Shown: positions 44,774-54,605, numbered from the stretch's first letter. The stretch is DNA of 64,000 nucleotides from Acidovorax sp. FJL06 (GCF_003852545.1 NZ_QAJR01000009.1:1-64000); one strand, 5' to 3'. The notes: generated from the sequence alone by a model not told the origin. Numbers and translations are program-made.

Positions 44774-46117
44774 TTACTTGCGCTGCAAAAAGTCCACGGC
44801 CAGCGCCGCCAGCGAGCGGGCCCCCACCGGCAACTGGTCTTCGTCGATGTCGAACAGCGCGGAGTGGTTGGGCGGGGCCTTGGCAAACTCCTTGCCCTTG
44901 GGCGGCGCGCCCAGGAAGTAGAAGAAGCCGGGCACGACCTTCTGGAACTCCGAGAAGTCCTCCGAACCCGCGACCTTGGGGATCACCATGGTCTTGCCGC
45001 CCATGGCCAGGTTCAGCGCGGGCAGCGAGGCCTGCGTGAGCGGGGCCGGGTTGGTGGTCACGGGGTAGGCCACGGGGCCAAAACGCACGCTGGCCTTGGC
45101 GCCGCTCGCGGCGGCGATCGACTCGGCCGTGGTGGTGATGCGCTTGAGCGCTTCCTGGCGCATGTCTTCATCAAAGGTGCGCAGCGTGCCCATCATCTCC
45201 ACCTTGTCGGGGATGATGTTGTAGCGGGTGCCGCCCTGGATCTGGCCGATGGTGACCACGGCCGGTTCCTGGCTGATGTTGAGCTGGCGGCTCACCACGG
45301 TCTGCAGGCCCATCACCACCTGGCTGGCCGCCACGATGGGGTCGATGGTGGCCCAGGGCGACGAGCCATGGCCGCCGCGCCCTTCCACATGGATGGTGAT
45401 GTTGTCCGACCCGGCCATCAGCGGCCCGCTGCGGTAGCCCACCACGCCGCCCGGCAGGTTGGAGGTGATGTGCAAGCCGTAGATGGCCTGCACGTCCTTG
45501 AGCGCGCCGGCCTCGATCATGGCCTTGGCGCCGAAGCTGGGCACCTTGCCCTGGGCATCGGGCTCCACCGGCGCGCCTTCCTCCGCCGGCTGGAAGATGA
45601 ACTTGATGGTGCCGGGCAACTGCGCCTTCATGCCGGCCAGCACCTCGGCCGCCCCCATCAGCATGGCTGTGTGGGCGTCGTGCCCGCAGGCGTGCATCAC
45701 CGGCACTTCCTTGCCCAGGTAGCTGGCCTTGACCTTGGAGGCGAACGGCAGGCCGGTGTTCTCGGGCACAGGCAGCGCGTCCATGTCGGCGCGCAGGGCC
45801 ACCACCTTGCCGGGCAAGCCGCCCTTGAGCGTGCCCACCACGCCGGTGCCACCCACGCCGGTCTGCACCTCCATGCCGAGCTTCTTCAGGTGCTCGGCCA
45901 CCAGCTTGGCGGTGCGCACTTCCTGGCCCGAGAGTTCGGGGTGGGCATGGATGTCGCGGCGCCAGCCGACCATCTTGGGAGCCACGGCGTTCACGGCCGC
46001 GTCGATGGCCTGCAGGCCGGCGGCATCCAGCGCCTGGGCCTGGGCCGGGGAGACAAGGCAGAACCCGCTGGCGACGAGGCCGGCGGCAAACGCGATGGCG
46101 GAGAGGGGTTTGTGCAT
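44774..46117 (-). CDS. M20-family amidohydrolase with signal peptide
   Basis: 447-aa metal-dependent hydrolase of the hippurate hydrolase/IAA-amino-acid hydrolase type. A signal peptide (residues 1-27, MHKPLSAIAFAAGLVASGFC then SPAQAQ) predicts periplasmic location, unusual since many relatives are cytoplasmic. The metal-binding core has WRRDIHAHPELSGQE, RADMDALPVPENTG, MHACGHDAHTAMLMG and FQPAEEG. The dimerisation domain carries GRGGHGSSPW. It probably cleaves N-acyl-amino acids. Divergent from an AraC-family gene, which likely controls it. Confidence 0.9.
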   Translation of the reverse strand: MHKPLSAIAFAAGLVASGFCLVSPAQAQALDAAGLQAIDAAVNAVAPKMVGWRRDIHAHPELSGQEVRTAKLVAEHLKKLGMEVQTGVGGTGVVGTLKGGLPGKVVALRADMDALPVPENTGLPFASKVKASYLGKEVPVMHACGHDAHTAMLMGAAEVLAGMKAQLPGTIKFIFQPAEEGAPVEPDAQGKVPSFGAKAMIEAGALKDVQAIYGLHITSNLPGGVVGYRSGPLMAGSDNITIHVEGRGGHGSSPWATIDPIVAASQVVMGLQTVVSRQLNISQEPAVVTIGQIQGGTRYNIIPDKVEMMGTLRTFDEDMRQEALKRITTTAESIAAASGAKASVRFGPVAYPVTTNPAPLTQASLPALNLAMGGKTMVIPKVAGSEDFSEFQKVVPGFFYFLGAPPKGKEFAKAPPNHSALFDIDEDQLPVGARSLAALAVDFLQRK

Positions 46118-46216
46118 GGACAGATCCGTAGGGGGTGAAAAGCCACAAGGGCCGGGTTGGGGGAGCGAAAAGCACGTCCATGCTAAAAGCCGCCCGCCTT
46201 TCCATGACAAGCGAAA

Positions 46217-47323
46217 ATGGCCATCCACAGAGCCAATCCCGCCATGCCACAGTCACCTTTGTCCTTGCCTTCGGGCCACCCCAGGCCTTCTGTGTTCCGG
46301 GTGGACATCCCGCTGCTGCCCGAGTCGGCCGTGGGCAATGCGCTGCAGTTCATCGACCTGTTGCGCGGCGCCAACCTGCTGGCCAGCCTGCGCCTGGGCA
46401 CACAGGCGCCGCGCCTGGCCTGGCGCCTGCTGGATGCCGAGGGCCGGCCCCTGGCGCCCCTGCCCGGCCCGCTGGCGACCTACACGGCGCCCGACGACCA
46501 GGATGCGGCGCGGGCCCCCGCCCAGGCGCTGTTCGTCCCCTCGTTCCACGCGCCGGACATCCCGGCCATCCGCGCCGTGGCGGCCCGCCACGCGGCCCTG
46601 TCGCGCCAATTGGGCATCGCGCTCGACGCGGGGCAGAAGCTGCTCACCGTGGGCAACGGCGCCTGGCTGGCCGCACAGAGCGGACGGCTGAACGGGCGCC
46701 AGGCCAGCCTGCCCTGGTTCTACATCGCCGGCTTCGAGCGGGACTTCCCGGGCATCGGCCACAGCCTGGGCCAGGACCTGTCGGACGACGGACCCTGGCT
46801 CAGCTGCGCGCTGCCCAGCAGCGTGAACCTGCTGGCCATCGCCCTGGTGCACCACGCGCTGGGGCCGGAGCTGGCCGCCGCCTGCGAGACCGTGATGGCC
46901 CCCGACCACCAGCGCGCCCGCGCGGCGCTGCAGGCGAACGCGCAGCAGCACATCCCCGCCACACGCGACAGCACCCTGGCGCGCGCCATCGCCTGGATGG
47001 AGGCCCACCTGGACCAACCCTACTCCCTGGCCCGGCTGGCCGAGGCCGCCTCGGTGAGCACGCGCACCCTGCTGCGGCACTTCCAGCAGGAGCTGTCGCA
47101 GTCGCCCCTGGACTACCTGCACGGCCTGCGCTGCGCACGCGCCCGCGTGCTGCTGGAGGTGACGCTGGAGAGCGTGCCGAGCATTGCCGTGGCCTGCGGC
47201 TATGCCGACCCGGCCGCGTTCCGGCGCATCTTTGCGCGCTATGCCGGCATGGCCCCGGCCGAGTACCGCAAGCGCCATGCGCTGCGTGCGCCACGCCGGC
47301 GCTGGCGGGTGGAGGTTCAGTAG
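46217..47323 (+). CDS. AraC/GlxA-type transcriptional regulator
   Basis: 368-aa regulator. The N-terminal ~220 residues look like a DJ-1/PfpI amidase-like domain as in GlxA-type regulators (VDIPLLPESAVGNALQFIDL, ALFVPSFHAPDIPAIRAVAA). The C-terminal ~100 residues form two AraC helix-turn-helix motifs (YSLARLAEAASVSTRTLLRH and SIAVACGYADPAAFRRIFAR). Divergent from the exported amidohydrolase across 99 bp, so it may respond to its substrate or product. Start uncertain: ATG 46217 or ATG 46244. Ends just before a large palindromic repeat. Confidence 0.87.
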   Translation: MAIHRANPAMPQSPLSLPSGHPRPSVFRVDIPLLPESAVGNALQFIDLLRGANLLASLRLGTQAPRLAWRLLDAEGRPLAPLPGPLATYTAPDDQDAARAPAQALFVPSFHAPDIPAIRAVAARHAALSRQLGIALDAGQKLLTVGNGAWLAAQSGRLNGRQASLPWFYIAGFERDFPGIGHSLGQDLSDDGPWLSCALPSSVNLLAIALVHHALGPELAAACETVMAPDHQRARAALQANAQQHIPATRDSTLARAIAWMEAHLDQPYSLARLAEAASVSTRTLLRHFQQELSQSPLDYLHGLRCARARVLLEVTLESVPSIAVACGYADPAAFRRIFARYAGMAPAEYRKRHALRAPRRRWRVEVQ

Positions 47324-47343
47324 CGGTTCGCCCCTTCGCGCGA

Positions 47344-47510
47344 CTCAGAGGCTGGGAGTTTTTTAGCCGTGCCCGAAAGGTGCGTCAAAACGCCCCATAT
47401 CTAGGCGCAAAGCGCAGCCATAGCTCGGGCTATGGCGAGCATTTGCAACGACGAGCTGGGGCGTTTTGGCGTGCAAGGCGGGCATGGATAAAAGACTCTC
47501 AGCCTCTCAG
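47344..47510. repeat. 167-bp near-perfect palindromic element
   Basis: Outer arms 47344-47375 and 47479-47510 match as a 32-bp inverted repeat with about five mismatches (CTCAGAGGCTGGGAG with its partner CTCTCAGCCTCTCAG). Inside, an 11-bp perfect pair (AAAACGCCCCA / TGGGGCGTTTT), GCAAA/TTTGC and an 8-bp pair (GCCATAGC / GCTATGGC, loop TCGG) follow in order. It fills the gap between two convergent genes, and its right end overlaps the chemoreceptor stop codon (47507-47509). Confidence 0.85.
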
Positions 47511-49075
47511 CGCAGCGCGTTGCCAGCGGGCAGGCGGAACGCCTCCACCAGCTCGGCCAGCTGCTGCGCCTGCACGCGCAGGCCCTGGGCGGCGGCGGAG
47601 GACTCCTCCACCAACGCTGCGTTCTGCTGCGTCATCTGGTCGAGCTGCGAGACGGCCTCGCCCACCTGGCTCAGGCCCGTGGTCTGCTCGCGCGCGGCCG
47701 TGCTGATCTCGCCAATGATGGTGGCCACCTGCTGCACCGAATCGACGATCTCGCCCATGGTGCTGCCCGCGGCGTGCACGAGCTGCGAACCCTCGTCCAC
47801 CTGGCGCACGCTGTCGCTGATCAGGCTGCCGATCTCCTTGGCCGCCGTGGCCGAGCGCTGGGCCAGGCTGCGCACCTCGCCCGCCACCACCGCAAAACCC
47901 CGGCCCTGTTCGCCCGCCCGCGCGGCCTCGACGGCTGCGTTCAGCGCCAGGATGTTGGTCTGAAAGGCGATGCCGTCGATCACGCTGGTGATGTCGGCGA
48001 TGCGGCGCGACGACAGGGCAATGCCATCCATGGTGCCCACCACGCGGTCCACCGCCTCGCGGCCCCGGCGCGCCACGTCGCTCGCGCCCGTGGCCAGGCT
48101 GCTGGCCTGTGTGGCGGCATCGGCGCTGTGGCGCACGGTGGCCAGCAGTTCCTCCATGCTGGCGGCGATCTCTTCGAGGTTGGAGGCCGTGTGTTCGGTG
48201 CGTGCCGACAGGTCGGCATTGCCCGCCGCGATCTCGCTGCTGGCCCCAGCCACCGAGGTGCTGGCCTGGCGCATGCCCACCACCAGCCCCGCCAGGCGGG
48301 CCTGCATGCCGCCCAGGCGCGACAGCAGGGCCTGCAGCTCGTCGCGGTTGCCCGCGCTGGGGGCGGGGATGGCAGAGGTCAGGTCGCCTTCGGCAATGCG
48401 GTCGGTCACATCGGAGGCCTGGGCCAGCGGCTGCTGGATGGAGCGCGAGAGCAGCCAGGCGCACGCCAGGCTGAGCAGCAGGCCCACGGCAGAGCCTGCG
48501 GCCAGCAGCGTGATGCCCTGGCGCTCGCTGCGGCCGGCCGCCTCGCGGGCCTCGACCACCCGCTGGCGCTGGAAGTCGGCCAGCTGGTTCACCGCCGCCG
48601 CATAGGCATCGGCCGCGGGGCGCAGGCGCGTGGCAATGGCGTCAGGCGGCAGGGCCTCGCCCTCCTTGCGGCGTTTCACGAGGTCGTCGCGCACGGTGCG
48701 AAAACCGTTGCCGGCCTTGTCGATGGCATCGAACAGCGCCTGCGATGCCGGGTCGGCTGCCAGCTCGTCCAGGCGCTTGCGCACCTCGGAGGACCGGGCC
48801 GAGGTGAGCTTGCGGTCGGCGTCGATGCGGGCTGCGTAGGCCGCGTTGTCGATCTCCAGCAGGGTTTCTGCGCGCACCGAGCTGAGCACCACGATGGCAT
48901 GCAGCTCGCGCGCCAGCAGCGCCCGTTCGGACGAGGCGCCGCCCAGGTCGTCGGCAATGTCCTGCAGCCCCGCCAGCCGCCAGATGCCCACGGCCGCAGA
49001 GAGCGACATGACAAGACACACCACGCCAAAGGCCAGGGCCAGGCGCACCGCAACACGTGCGTGGGAGATGGACAT
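47507..49075 (-). CDS. Methyl-accepting chemotaxis protein
   Basis: 522-aa membrane chemoreceptor. A membrane helix at about 10-32, a periplasmic helical sensor, a second membrane helix (about 185-208) and a HAMP domain ([20 protein letters not shown]) lead to the signalling domain. The tip [20 protein letters not shown] and [19 protein letters not shown] are highly conserved. No CheR pentapeptide at the C-terminus, which ends RLPAGNALR. The ATG at 49075 is favoured because it directly precedes the first membrane helix. The stop codon lies in the arm of the 167-bp palindrome. Ligand unknown. Confidence 0.94.
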   Translation of the reverse strand: MSISHARVAVRLALAFGVVCLVMSLSAAVGIWRLAGLQDIADDLGGASSERALLARELHAIVVLSSVRAETLLEIDNAAYAARIDADRKLTSARSSEVRKRLDELAADPASQALFDAIDKAGNGFRTVRDDLVKRRKEGEALPPDAIATRLRPAADAYAAAVNQLADFQRQRVVEAREAAGRSERQGITLLAAGSAVGLLLSLACAWLLSRSIQQPLAQASDVTDRIAEGDLTSAIPAPSAGNRDELQALLSRLGGMQARLAGLVVGMRQASTSVAGASSEIAAGNADLSARTEHTASNLEEIAASMEELLATVRHSADAATQASSLATGASDVARRGREAVDRVVGTMDGIALSSRRIADITSVIDGIAFQTNILALNAAVEAARAGEQGRGFAVVAGEVRSLAQRSATAAKEIGSLISDSVRQVDEGSQLVHAAGSTMGEIVDSVQQVATIIGEISTAAREQTTGLSQVGEAVSQLDQMTQQNAALVEESSAAAQGLRVQAQQLAELVEAFRLPAGNALR

Positions 49076-49228
49076 AGAAAATATTTCCGTGAGGATGAAA
49101 ACGCCAGGAAGCAGACTGCCCCGTGCATGCCCATGGCACACCCGGGGAAACACCAACCAGCTTATCGACAAAACGTTACAGGCGCTTGAGACCGCAAGGC
49201 GCGGAATGCAGCGCGGGGCACAGCCCAT

Positions 49229-49264
49229 GAAAAAACCGCCGCAGGGCACAAACCCTGCGGCGGT
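49229..49264 (-). terminator. htpX Rho-independent terminator
   Basis: Perfect 12-bp stem ACCGCCGCAGGG / CCCTGCGGCGGT (loop CACAAA); on the minus strand it runs straight into TTTTTTC. Confidence 0.9.
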
Positions 49265-49311
49265 GGTGAGAGAGGTTGCGGGGTGGAGAGCGGGGCCCCA
49301 GCCCCGCCCCA

Positions 49312-50196
49312 TCAGCCCTGCTGCTGCTGCGCGTTCTGCAGCGCGGCAATGCGCTCTTCGATGGGCGGGTGGGTGCTGAACAGCTTGCCGATGCCACCGG
49401 CGATGCCCATGGCAGCCACGCTCTTGGGCAGCTCGCCGGGGTGCATGCCGCCCAGGCGGGCCAGCGCATTGATCATGGGCTGGCGGCGGCCCATGAGCTG
49501 GGCGGCGCCCGCATCGGCACGGAACTCGCGCTGGCGGCTGAACCAGGCCACGATCATCGCGGCCACAAAGCCCAGCACGATGTCGAGCACGATGGTGGTC
49601 ACGTAGTAGCCGATGCCGGGGCCCGAGCTGTTCTCGTCGTTCTTGCGCAGAAAGCTGTCCACCGCGTAGCCAATCACCCGCGACAGGAACACCACGAAGG
49701 TGTTCATCACGCCCTGGATCAGCGTCATGGTCACCATGTCGCCGTTGGCGATGTGGGCCACTTCGTGGCCGATCACGGCCTCGACCTCGTCGCGCGTCAT
49801 GCCCTGCAGCAGGCCGGTGGACACGGCCACCAGCGCCGAGTTCTTGAACGCGCCCGTGGCAAACGCATTGGGGTCCCCTTCAAAGATGCCAACTTCGGGC
49901 ATGCCGATCTGGGCCTGGTCGGCAAACTTGCGCACGGTCTCGACGATCCAGCGCTCGTCGGGCGAGCCGGAGCCGTCGATCACGCGCACGCCCGAGGTCC
50001 ACTTGGCCATGGGCTTGCTGATGAGCAGCGAAATGATGGCGCCGCCAAAGCCCATGATGAGCGCAAAGCCCAGCAGCGCGCCCAGGTTCAGGCCGTTGGC
50101 CGTGAGGTAGCGGTTGACGCCCAGCAGGCTGGCCACCACCCCCAGCACGACAACGACGGCCAGGTTGGTCATCACAAACAAAAGGATCCGCTTCAT
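49312..50196 (-). CDS. htpX: Membrane protease HtpX
   Basis: 294-aa inner-membrane zinc metalloprotease (M48) of membrane protein quality control. Two N-terminal membrane helices ([19 protein letters not shown] and the segment near 35-55), zinc motif [11 protein letters not shown] (about 140-150), two further membrane helices, and the third zinc ligand in [25 protein letters not shown] near the end is a family signature. The ATG at 50196 has GGAG 10 nt upstream. Length matches E. coli HtpX. It has its own terminator; the 198-bp upstream gap shows no clear heat-shock promoter. Confidence 0.97.
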   Translation of the reverse strand: MKRILLFVMTNLAVVVVLGVVASLLGVNRYLTANGLNLGALLGFALIMGFGGAIISLLISKPMAKWTSGVRVIDGSGSPDERWIVETVRKFADQAQIGMPEVGIFEGDPNAFATGAFKNSALVAVSTGLLQGMTRDEVEAVIGHEVAHIANGDMVTMTLIQGVMNTFVVFLSRVIGYAVDSFLRKNDENSSGPGIGYYVTTIVLDIVLGFVAAMIVAWFSRQREFRADAGAAQLMGRRQPMINALARLGGMHPGELPKSVAAMGIAGGIGKLFSTHPPIEERIAALQNAQQQQG

Positions 50197-50394
50197 GGAT
50201 TGAATTCTCCGTGGGGTAAACAACAACAAGTGTCTGCAAGCTCAGATGGGGGCCGGGGGCTGCGCTTCAAGCGCCGCACCCCATGCCATGGGGACCGCTG
50301 CGGGCCCTTGGCATCCCTCCATGGCCGCGATTTCATCGCGCTATGGTAGGTGCAAAGCCCCGCCAGGGCCTTATCACACAAGCCTTGACGGGAA

Positions 50395-51159
50395 TTAACC
50401 AACGCCCCGTGGCGGCCGGAACACCTGGGCATCGGCGTAGAACCCCGGCGCCTCGTTGGCAGCCCACCAGCCGGGCACACCCAGCACCGGCAACGGCGTG
50501 AAGGGCTTGGCCGCCCAGGCCGATGGCGACATGTCCTGCGCGAGCCAGGCATCCAGCGCTGCTATGGATTCAATAGCTGATGGCGCCGGATAGACGTGCG
50601 CCACCATGGGCTTTCGGGGCGATACCAGCTTTTCGAGCAACGCATGGCCGAACAGCACCAGGCGGGCCTGGCCCCACAGCGGGCGCAGATCGAGAAACAG
50701 CTGCTGCCAGTCCCGCGCCCTGAGCGCGTCCCACAGGGCATCCGGCGCCTGCAGCAGCGCGCCGTTTTCATCGAACACCGTGAGCGCATCGCGCAGCGGC
50801 CCGCGCACGGCCTGCACGCCGTCGGTGGCGATGGCGCCCGCCTGCAACTCGTTCAGGCGCCGCTTGGTGTGCGGAAAATGCAGCCACACCAGGCCGTTGA
50901 AGAAGTCGTGCAGATTGTCGCGGGTGGGCACGCGGCGGGTGCCCCCGATGTACTGCTCATAGGCCATGCCGTCGGGCAGTGCATCGTGCGGCACGAAGCC
51001 CACGGGCACGTCTGGCGGCGCGGCGGCCTGCAGGGCCTGGTGCACCGCCTGAGCGCCCTGCACCCGCTGTGCCACGGGCTCGCCCTGGCCACGCCAGGGT
51101 TGCAGCCAAGGAGCGTTCCAGTCGATGCGGCCGAAGGCTTCGCTTACACCAGCCGCCAC
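50395..51159 (-). CDS. DUF3025 family protein
   Basis: 254-aa cytoplasmic protein of unknown function. Family phrases include [20 protein letters not shown] (about 80-99) and [14 protein letters not shown]. The likely start is a GTG at 51159, overlapping the pyrC stop by 16 nt. The Pro/Trp-rich C-terminus ([20 protein letters not shown]) is typical. It seems to form a two-gene unit with pyrC. A short patch at 50556-50590 (GCTATGGATTCAATAGCTG) faintly resembles the dispersed element. Confidence 0.85.
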   Translation of the reverse strand: MAAGVSEAFGRIDWNAPWLQPWRGQGEPVAQRVQGAQAVHQALQAAAPPDVPVGFVPHDALPDGMAYEQYIGGTRRVPTRDNLHDFFNGLVWLHFPHTKRRLNELQAGAIATDGVQAVRGPLRDALTVFDENGALLQAPDALWDALRARDWQQLFLDLRPLWGQARLVLFGHALLEKLVSPRKPMVAHVYPAPSAIESIAALDAWLAQDMSPSAWAAKPFTPLPVLGVPGWWAANEAPGFYADAQVFRPPRGVG

Positions 51160-52196
51160 GGCAGCGCTTCACCGGAGCGCAGGGGCTTGAGGTTGGCCTC
51201 GCCAAACGCAAAGCTCTCGGGCGGCGTCCAGGACTCGCGGCGCAGGGTGATGGTGCCGGTGTTGCGCGACAGGCTGTAGAAGTCGGGGCCGTGGAAGCTG
51301 GCAAAACCTTCGAGCTTGTCGAGCGCGCCGACAGTGTCGAACGCCTCGGCATACATCTCCATGGCCGCGTGGGCGGTGTAGCAGCCGGCACAGCCGGTGG
51401 CGTGTTCCTTGAGGTGCGCAGGGTGCGGCGCGCTGTCGGTGCCCAAAAAGAACTTGCTGCTGCCGCTGGTGGCCGCCTGCACCAGCGCCACGCGGTGGGT
51501 CTCGCGCTTGAGCACGGGCAGGCAGTAGTAGTGCGGGCGCACGCCGCCGATGAAGATGGCGTTGCGGTTGTACAGCAGGTGGTGCGCGGTGATGGTGGCA
51601 GCGGTAAAGCGGTCAGCACTGGCCACGTAGTCGGCCGCATCCTTGGTGGTGATGTGCTCGAAGACGATCTTCAGCTCGGGGAAGTCGCGGCGCAGCGGGA
51701 TGAGCTGCTGCTCGATGAACACGGCTTCGCGGTCGAACAGGTCGATGTCGCTGCTGGTCACTTCGCCATGCACCAGCAGCAGCAGGCCGGCCTTCTGCAT
51801 GGCTTCGAGCGTCTTGTAGGTCTTGCGCAGGTCGGTCACGCCCGCGTCGCTGTTGGTGGTGGCGCCGGCGGGGTAGAGCTTGCAGGCCACCACGCCCGCA
51901 TCCTTGGCGCGCGCGATTTCTTCGGCGGGCAGGTTGTCGGTGAGGTACAGCGTCATCAGCGGCTCGAACTGCACACCGGCGGGCACGGCGGCCAGGATGC
52001 GCTGCTTGTAGGCCAGGGCCTGCGCGGCCGTGGTCACGGGCGGGCGCAGGTTGGGCATGATGATCGCGCGGCCGAACTGCGCGGCCGTGTGCGGCACGAC
52101 GGTGGCGAGCGGCTCGCCGTCGCGCACATGCAAGTGCCAGTCGTCGGGGCGGGTGATGGTGAGGGTCTGAACGGGGGTGGAGGGTGCGGCAGTCAT
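51144..52196 (-). CDS. pyrC: Dihydroorotase
   Basis: 350-aa zinc amidohydrolase closing carbamoyl-aspartate to dihydroorotate in pyrimidine synthesis. [17 protein letters not shown] (metal ligands H-x-H, near 20-25), [16 protein letters not shown] (the carboxylated Lys region), [15 protein letters not shown] and [11 protein letters not shown] (catalytic Asp) are intact, as expected for type II bacterial PyrC. ATG 52196 ([20 protein letters not shown]) is preferred; ATG 52205 is possible. A repeat copy lies just upstream (52236-52292). Overlaps the DUF3025 start. Confidence 0.97.
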   Translation of the reverse strand: MTAAPSTPVQTLTITRPDDWHLHVRDGEPLATVVPHTAAQFGRAIIMPNLRPPVTTAAQALAYKQRILAAVPAGVQFEPLMTLYLTDNLPAEEIARAKDAGVVACKLYPAGATTNSDAGVTDLRKTYKTLEAMQKAGLLLLVHGEVTSSDIDLFDREAVFIEQQLIPLRRDFPELKIVFEHITTKDAADYVASADRFTAATITAHHLLYNRNAIFIGGVRPHYYCLPVLKRETHRVALVQAATSGSSKFFLGTDSAPHPAHLKEHATGCAGCYTAHAAMEMYAEAFDTVGALDKLEGFASFHGPDFYSLSRNTGTITLRRESWTPPESFAFGEANLKPLRSGEALPWRLV

Positions 52197-52235
52197 GGCC
52201 TGCATTGTCCCATTGCGCAATGCGCCCCTCCGAAT

Positions 52236-52292
52236 GCTATGTTTTCAATAGCTGCTAGCGCTTGGCTGAATTGCGCTGGAGCCCCAAAACAC
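52236..52292. repeat. ~50-bp palindromic element upstream of pyrC
   Basis: GCTATGTTTTCAATAGCTGC, TAGCGCTTGGC, then TTGCGCTGGAGCCCCAAAAC. A good copy in the 119-bp gap between the Bug receptor end and the pyrC start. Confidence 0.75.
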
Positions 52293-52315
52293 TTCAACCC
52301 CACTCGCCCCACACC

Positions 52316-53308
52316 TCACTCGGCCGTGATGCCAGCCTTGCGCACCACTTCGCCGAATTTCACCATGCGCTCGGCCATCATTTTCTCGAACTGCACGGGC
52401 GTCATTTCTTCCGGCGCGATCACGCCGCGCTCCTTGAGGTTGGCCAGCATGGCCGGCGACGTGGCCACCTGGCGCATGGCCTTGTACAGCGTCTGCACGA
52501 TGGCATCGGGCGTGCCGCCGGGCGCGGCCAGGCCGGTCCAGGAGGTGAGGTTGAGCTCGGGGTGGCCCACCTCGGCCATGGTGGGCACGTCGGGCAGCTG
52601 CGGCAGGCGCTGGTCGGAGGCCACGGCCAGGGCACGCACCTTGCCGGCCAGCACATGGGGCAGCATGATGACCAGGTTGTCGAGGATGAATTGCACCTCA
52701 TTGGCCAGCACGCCCGTGATCAGCGGCGTGCCTCCCCGGTAAGGGATGTGCGTGGTGAATACGCCTGTGGACACCTTGAGCATCTCCACATTGAGCTGGC
52801 CCATGCTGCCCACACCGCCGCTGCCGTAGTTGAGCTTGCCGGGGTTCTTCTTGGCGTAGTCGATGAATTCCTTGAAGGTCTTGAACGGCAGGCTGCTGTG
52901 CACCACCAGCGCATTGGGCTGGCGCCCCAGGATGGCGATGTTCTCGAAATCCTTGATCGGGTCGTAGCCCACCTTGGCCTGGGTGAGCGGGTTGGCCAGG
53001 TGGCTGCTTTGCGAGGACACCACCAGCGTGTAGCCGTCGGGTTTGGCACGCGCTACATACTGCGCGCCCACCGATCCGCCCGCGCCCGCGCGGTTTTCCA
53101 CGATGACGGGCACGCCGAGCACGCGCGAGAGGGGTTCGGAATACTGGCGCGCCATGATGTCCACCGAACCACCGGGCGGAAACGGCACCACCAGCGTGAT
53201 GGGGCGCGAAGGGAATTTGTCCTGTGCCCATGCGGGCAGCGCTGCGGCAAGGCCGGCCAGGCCAAGGCCCGTGGACAGGAGGTGACGGCGGGAAGGGGTG
53301 TGGTTCAT
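52316..53308 (-). CDS. Tripartite tricarboxylate transporter receptor (Bug family)
   Basis: 330-aa periplasmic binding protein. The signal sequence MNHTPSRRHLLSTGLGLAGL has a twin-arginine-like SRRHLL, so export by Tat is possible; cleavage after AWA is likely. Mature signature KFPSRPITLVVPFPPGGSVD, then LPDVPTMAEVGHPELNLTSW. It lies 47 bp downstream of the M20 carboxypeptidase gene and is probably co-transcribed, suggesting that it binds a product or substrate of that enzyme. No membrane partner genes nearby. Confidence 0.92.
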   Translation of the reverse strand: MNHTPSRRHLLSTGLGLAGLAAALPAWAQDKFPSRPITLVVPFPPGGSVDIMARQYSEPLSRVLGVPVIVENRAGAGGSVGAQYVARAKPDGYTLVVSSQSSHLANPLTQAKVGYDPIKDFENIAILGRQPNALVVHSSLPFKTFKEFIDYAKKNPGKLNYGSGGVGSMGQLNVEMLKVSTGVFTTHIPYRGGTPLITGVLANEVQFILDNLVIMLPHVLAGKVRALAVASDQRLPQLPDVPTMAEVGHPELNLTSWTGLAAPGGTPDAIVQTLYKAMRQVATSPAMLANLKERGVIAPEEMTPVQFEKMMAERMVKFGEVVRKAGITAE

Positions 53309-53355
53309 GGCGGTCGTCAAAAAACGCAAAAAACAAGAAGGAGGAAAAGCGGGAA

Positions 53356-54537
53356 TCAGGGGTGGCCCAGCACGGCCAGCGCCACGGCCTGCGCGCGCGG
53401 CACAAAGGTGGCCAGCTCGCAGTACTCGCGCTCGGTGTGCGGGTGGCCGCCCACGGGGCCGGTGGCGCACAGCGTGGGCACGCCCACCGAGGCCGTGAGG
53501 CCGCTGTCGGCCGCACCGCCGGTGAATTCGCCCGCCACCTCGAAGCCCAGCGTGCGCGCGCCTTGCTGGTACAGCGCCAGCAGGTAGTCGGGTGTGGGCT
53601 TCATGGGCAGGGTGCGGCGCGCGGTGGTGATGCGGCCCTGGGTGCGGGGCACGGATTCCTCCTCGACGATGGCGCGCACGCGCTCCAGCAGGGCGTCGGG
53701 GTCGGTGTCGGCGGTGAAGCGCAGGTCCACCTCGGCCTTGGCATGCGGGGCCACCATGTTGGGCACGATGCCGCCCTGCACCACGCCCACGTTGCACGTG
53801 ACGCCGGTGGCCGTGTCGGTCAGTGCGTGCAGCGCCAGCGTCTTGCGCGCCAGGGCTTCGATGGCGCTGGCGCCCGCGGCGTGGTTGATGCCGGCGTGCG
53901 CGGCCACGCCCTGCACCTCGAACTCCACCACCATCGAGCCCTTGCGGCTGGTGACCACGTTGCCGCTCACGCGGCCGGGCTCCGCATTGAGCACGGCGCG
54001 CGCGCCGCGCACGCGGGCCATGATGAGTTCGCGCGTAGCGGGCGAGCCGATCTCTTCATCGCACGAGAAGAACAGGTGCAGCGGCGCGCTCAGGCCGCCG
54101 CAGCGCGCAAAGGCCTCGGCCACAAACACATTGAGCACCAGGCCGGACTTCATGTCGGCCACGCCGGGGCCGTAGGCCCGGCCATCCTCCACGCGGAAGG
54201 GGCGGCGCGCCACCGTGCCGGCGGGGTACACCGTGTCCATGTGGCCCATGAGCACGATGGGCGCGCCCTCGCCTGCCGCGTTGACCTGGGCGTGCAGCAG
54301 CACGCCATAGCCGGGCACGGGCTCGAACTGCACCGGCACGCCCGCGGCCAGCAGGCGCTCGGCCAGCGCATGGGCCACGGCCGTCACGCCCGCTTCGTCG
54401 CGGCTGCCGCTATCGATGTTGACCACCTTTTGCAACAGGTCTTGCATCGCCAGCCCCTGGTCGGCCAGCCAGTCCAGCGCCGGGGTGGCAGCGGGCTGTT
54501 GCACCTGCGCGCCAGAGTTTTCAAGGGTTTCGTGCAT
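53356..54537 (-). CDS. M20 metallopeptidase, carboxypeptidase G2-like
   Basis: 393-aa zinc exopeptidase. LMGHMDTVYPAG (metal ligands, near 96-107), GRAYGPGVADMKSGL (bridging Asp), CDEEIGSPATRELI (catalytic Glu and ligand) and GGHPHTEREYCEL near the C-terminus match the glutamate carboxypeptidase (CPG2) subgroup, which removes C-terminal glutamate from folates or N-acyl-glutamates. No signal peptide; the enzyme is probably cytoplasmic. Divergent from an RpiR-type regulator across a 101-bp spacer holding a perfect palindrome. Precedes a Bug receptor gene; a gltIJKL glutamate-type transporter is nearby. Confidence 0.9.
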   Translation of the reverse strand: MHETLENSGAQVQQPAATPALDWLADQGLAMQDLLQKVVNIDSGSRDEAGVTAVAHALAERLLAAGVPVQFEPVPGYGVLLHAQVNAAGEGAPIVLMGHMDTVYPAGTVARRPFRVEDGRAYGPGVADMKSGLVLNVFVAEAFARCGGLSAPLHLFFSCDEEIGSPATRELIMARVRGARAVLNAEPGRVSGNVVTSRKGSMVVEFEVQGVAAHAGINHAAGASAIEALARKTLALHALTDTATGVTCNVGVVQGGIVPNMVAPHAKAEVDLRFTADTDPDALLERVRAIVEEESVPRTQGRITTARRTLPMKPTPDYLLALYQQGARTLGFEVAGEFTGGAADSGLTASVGVPTLCATGPVGGHPHTEREYCELATFVPRAQAVALAVLGHP

Positions 54538-54605
54538 GCTTTTCCTTTGGGGCACGCCCCGGGCCGGGGCAAAATTTGGGTCGCAGTGTTGCATGCACCG
54601 GCATC

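Noticed and set aside
50197-50394. Heat-shock promoter for htpX.
   Set aside because: No convincing sigma-32 -35/-10 pair could be read in the 198-bp gap.
50556-50590. Another copy of the ~50-bp element inside the DUF3025 gene.
   Set aside because: Only CAATAGCTG and GCTATG match; too little to separate from chance.
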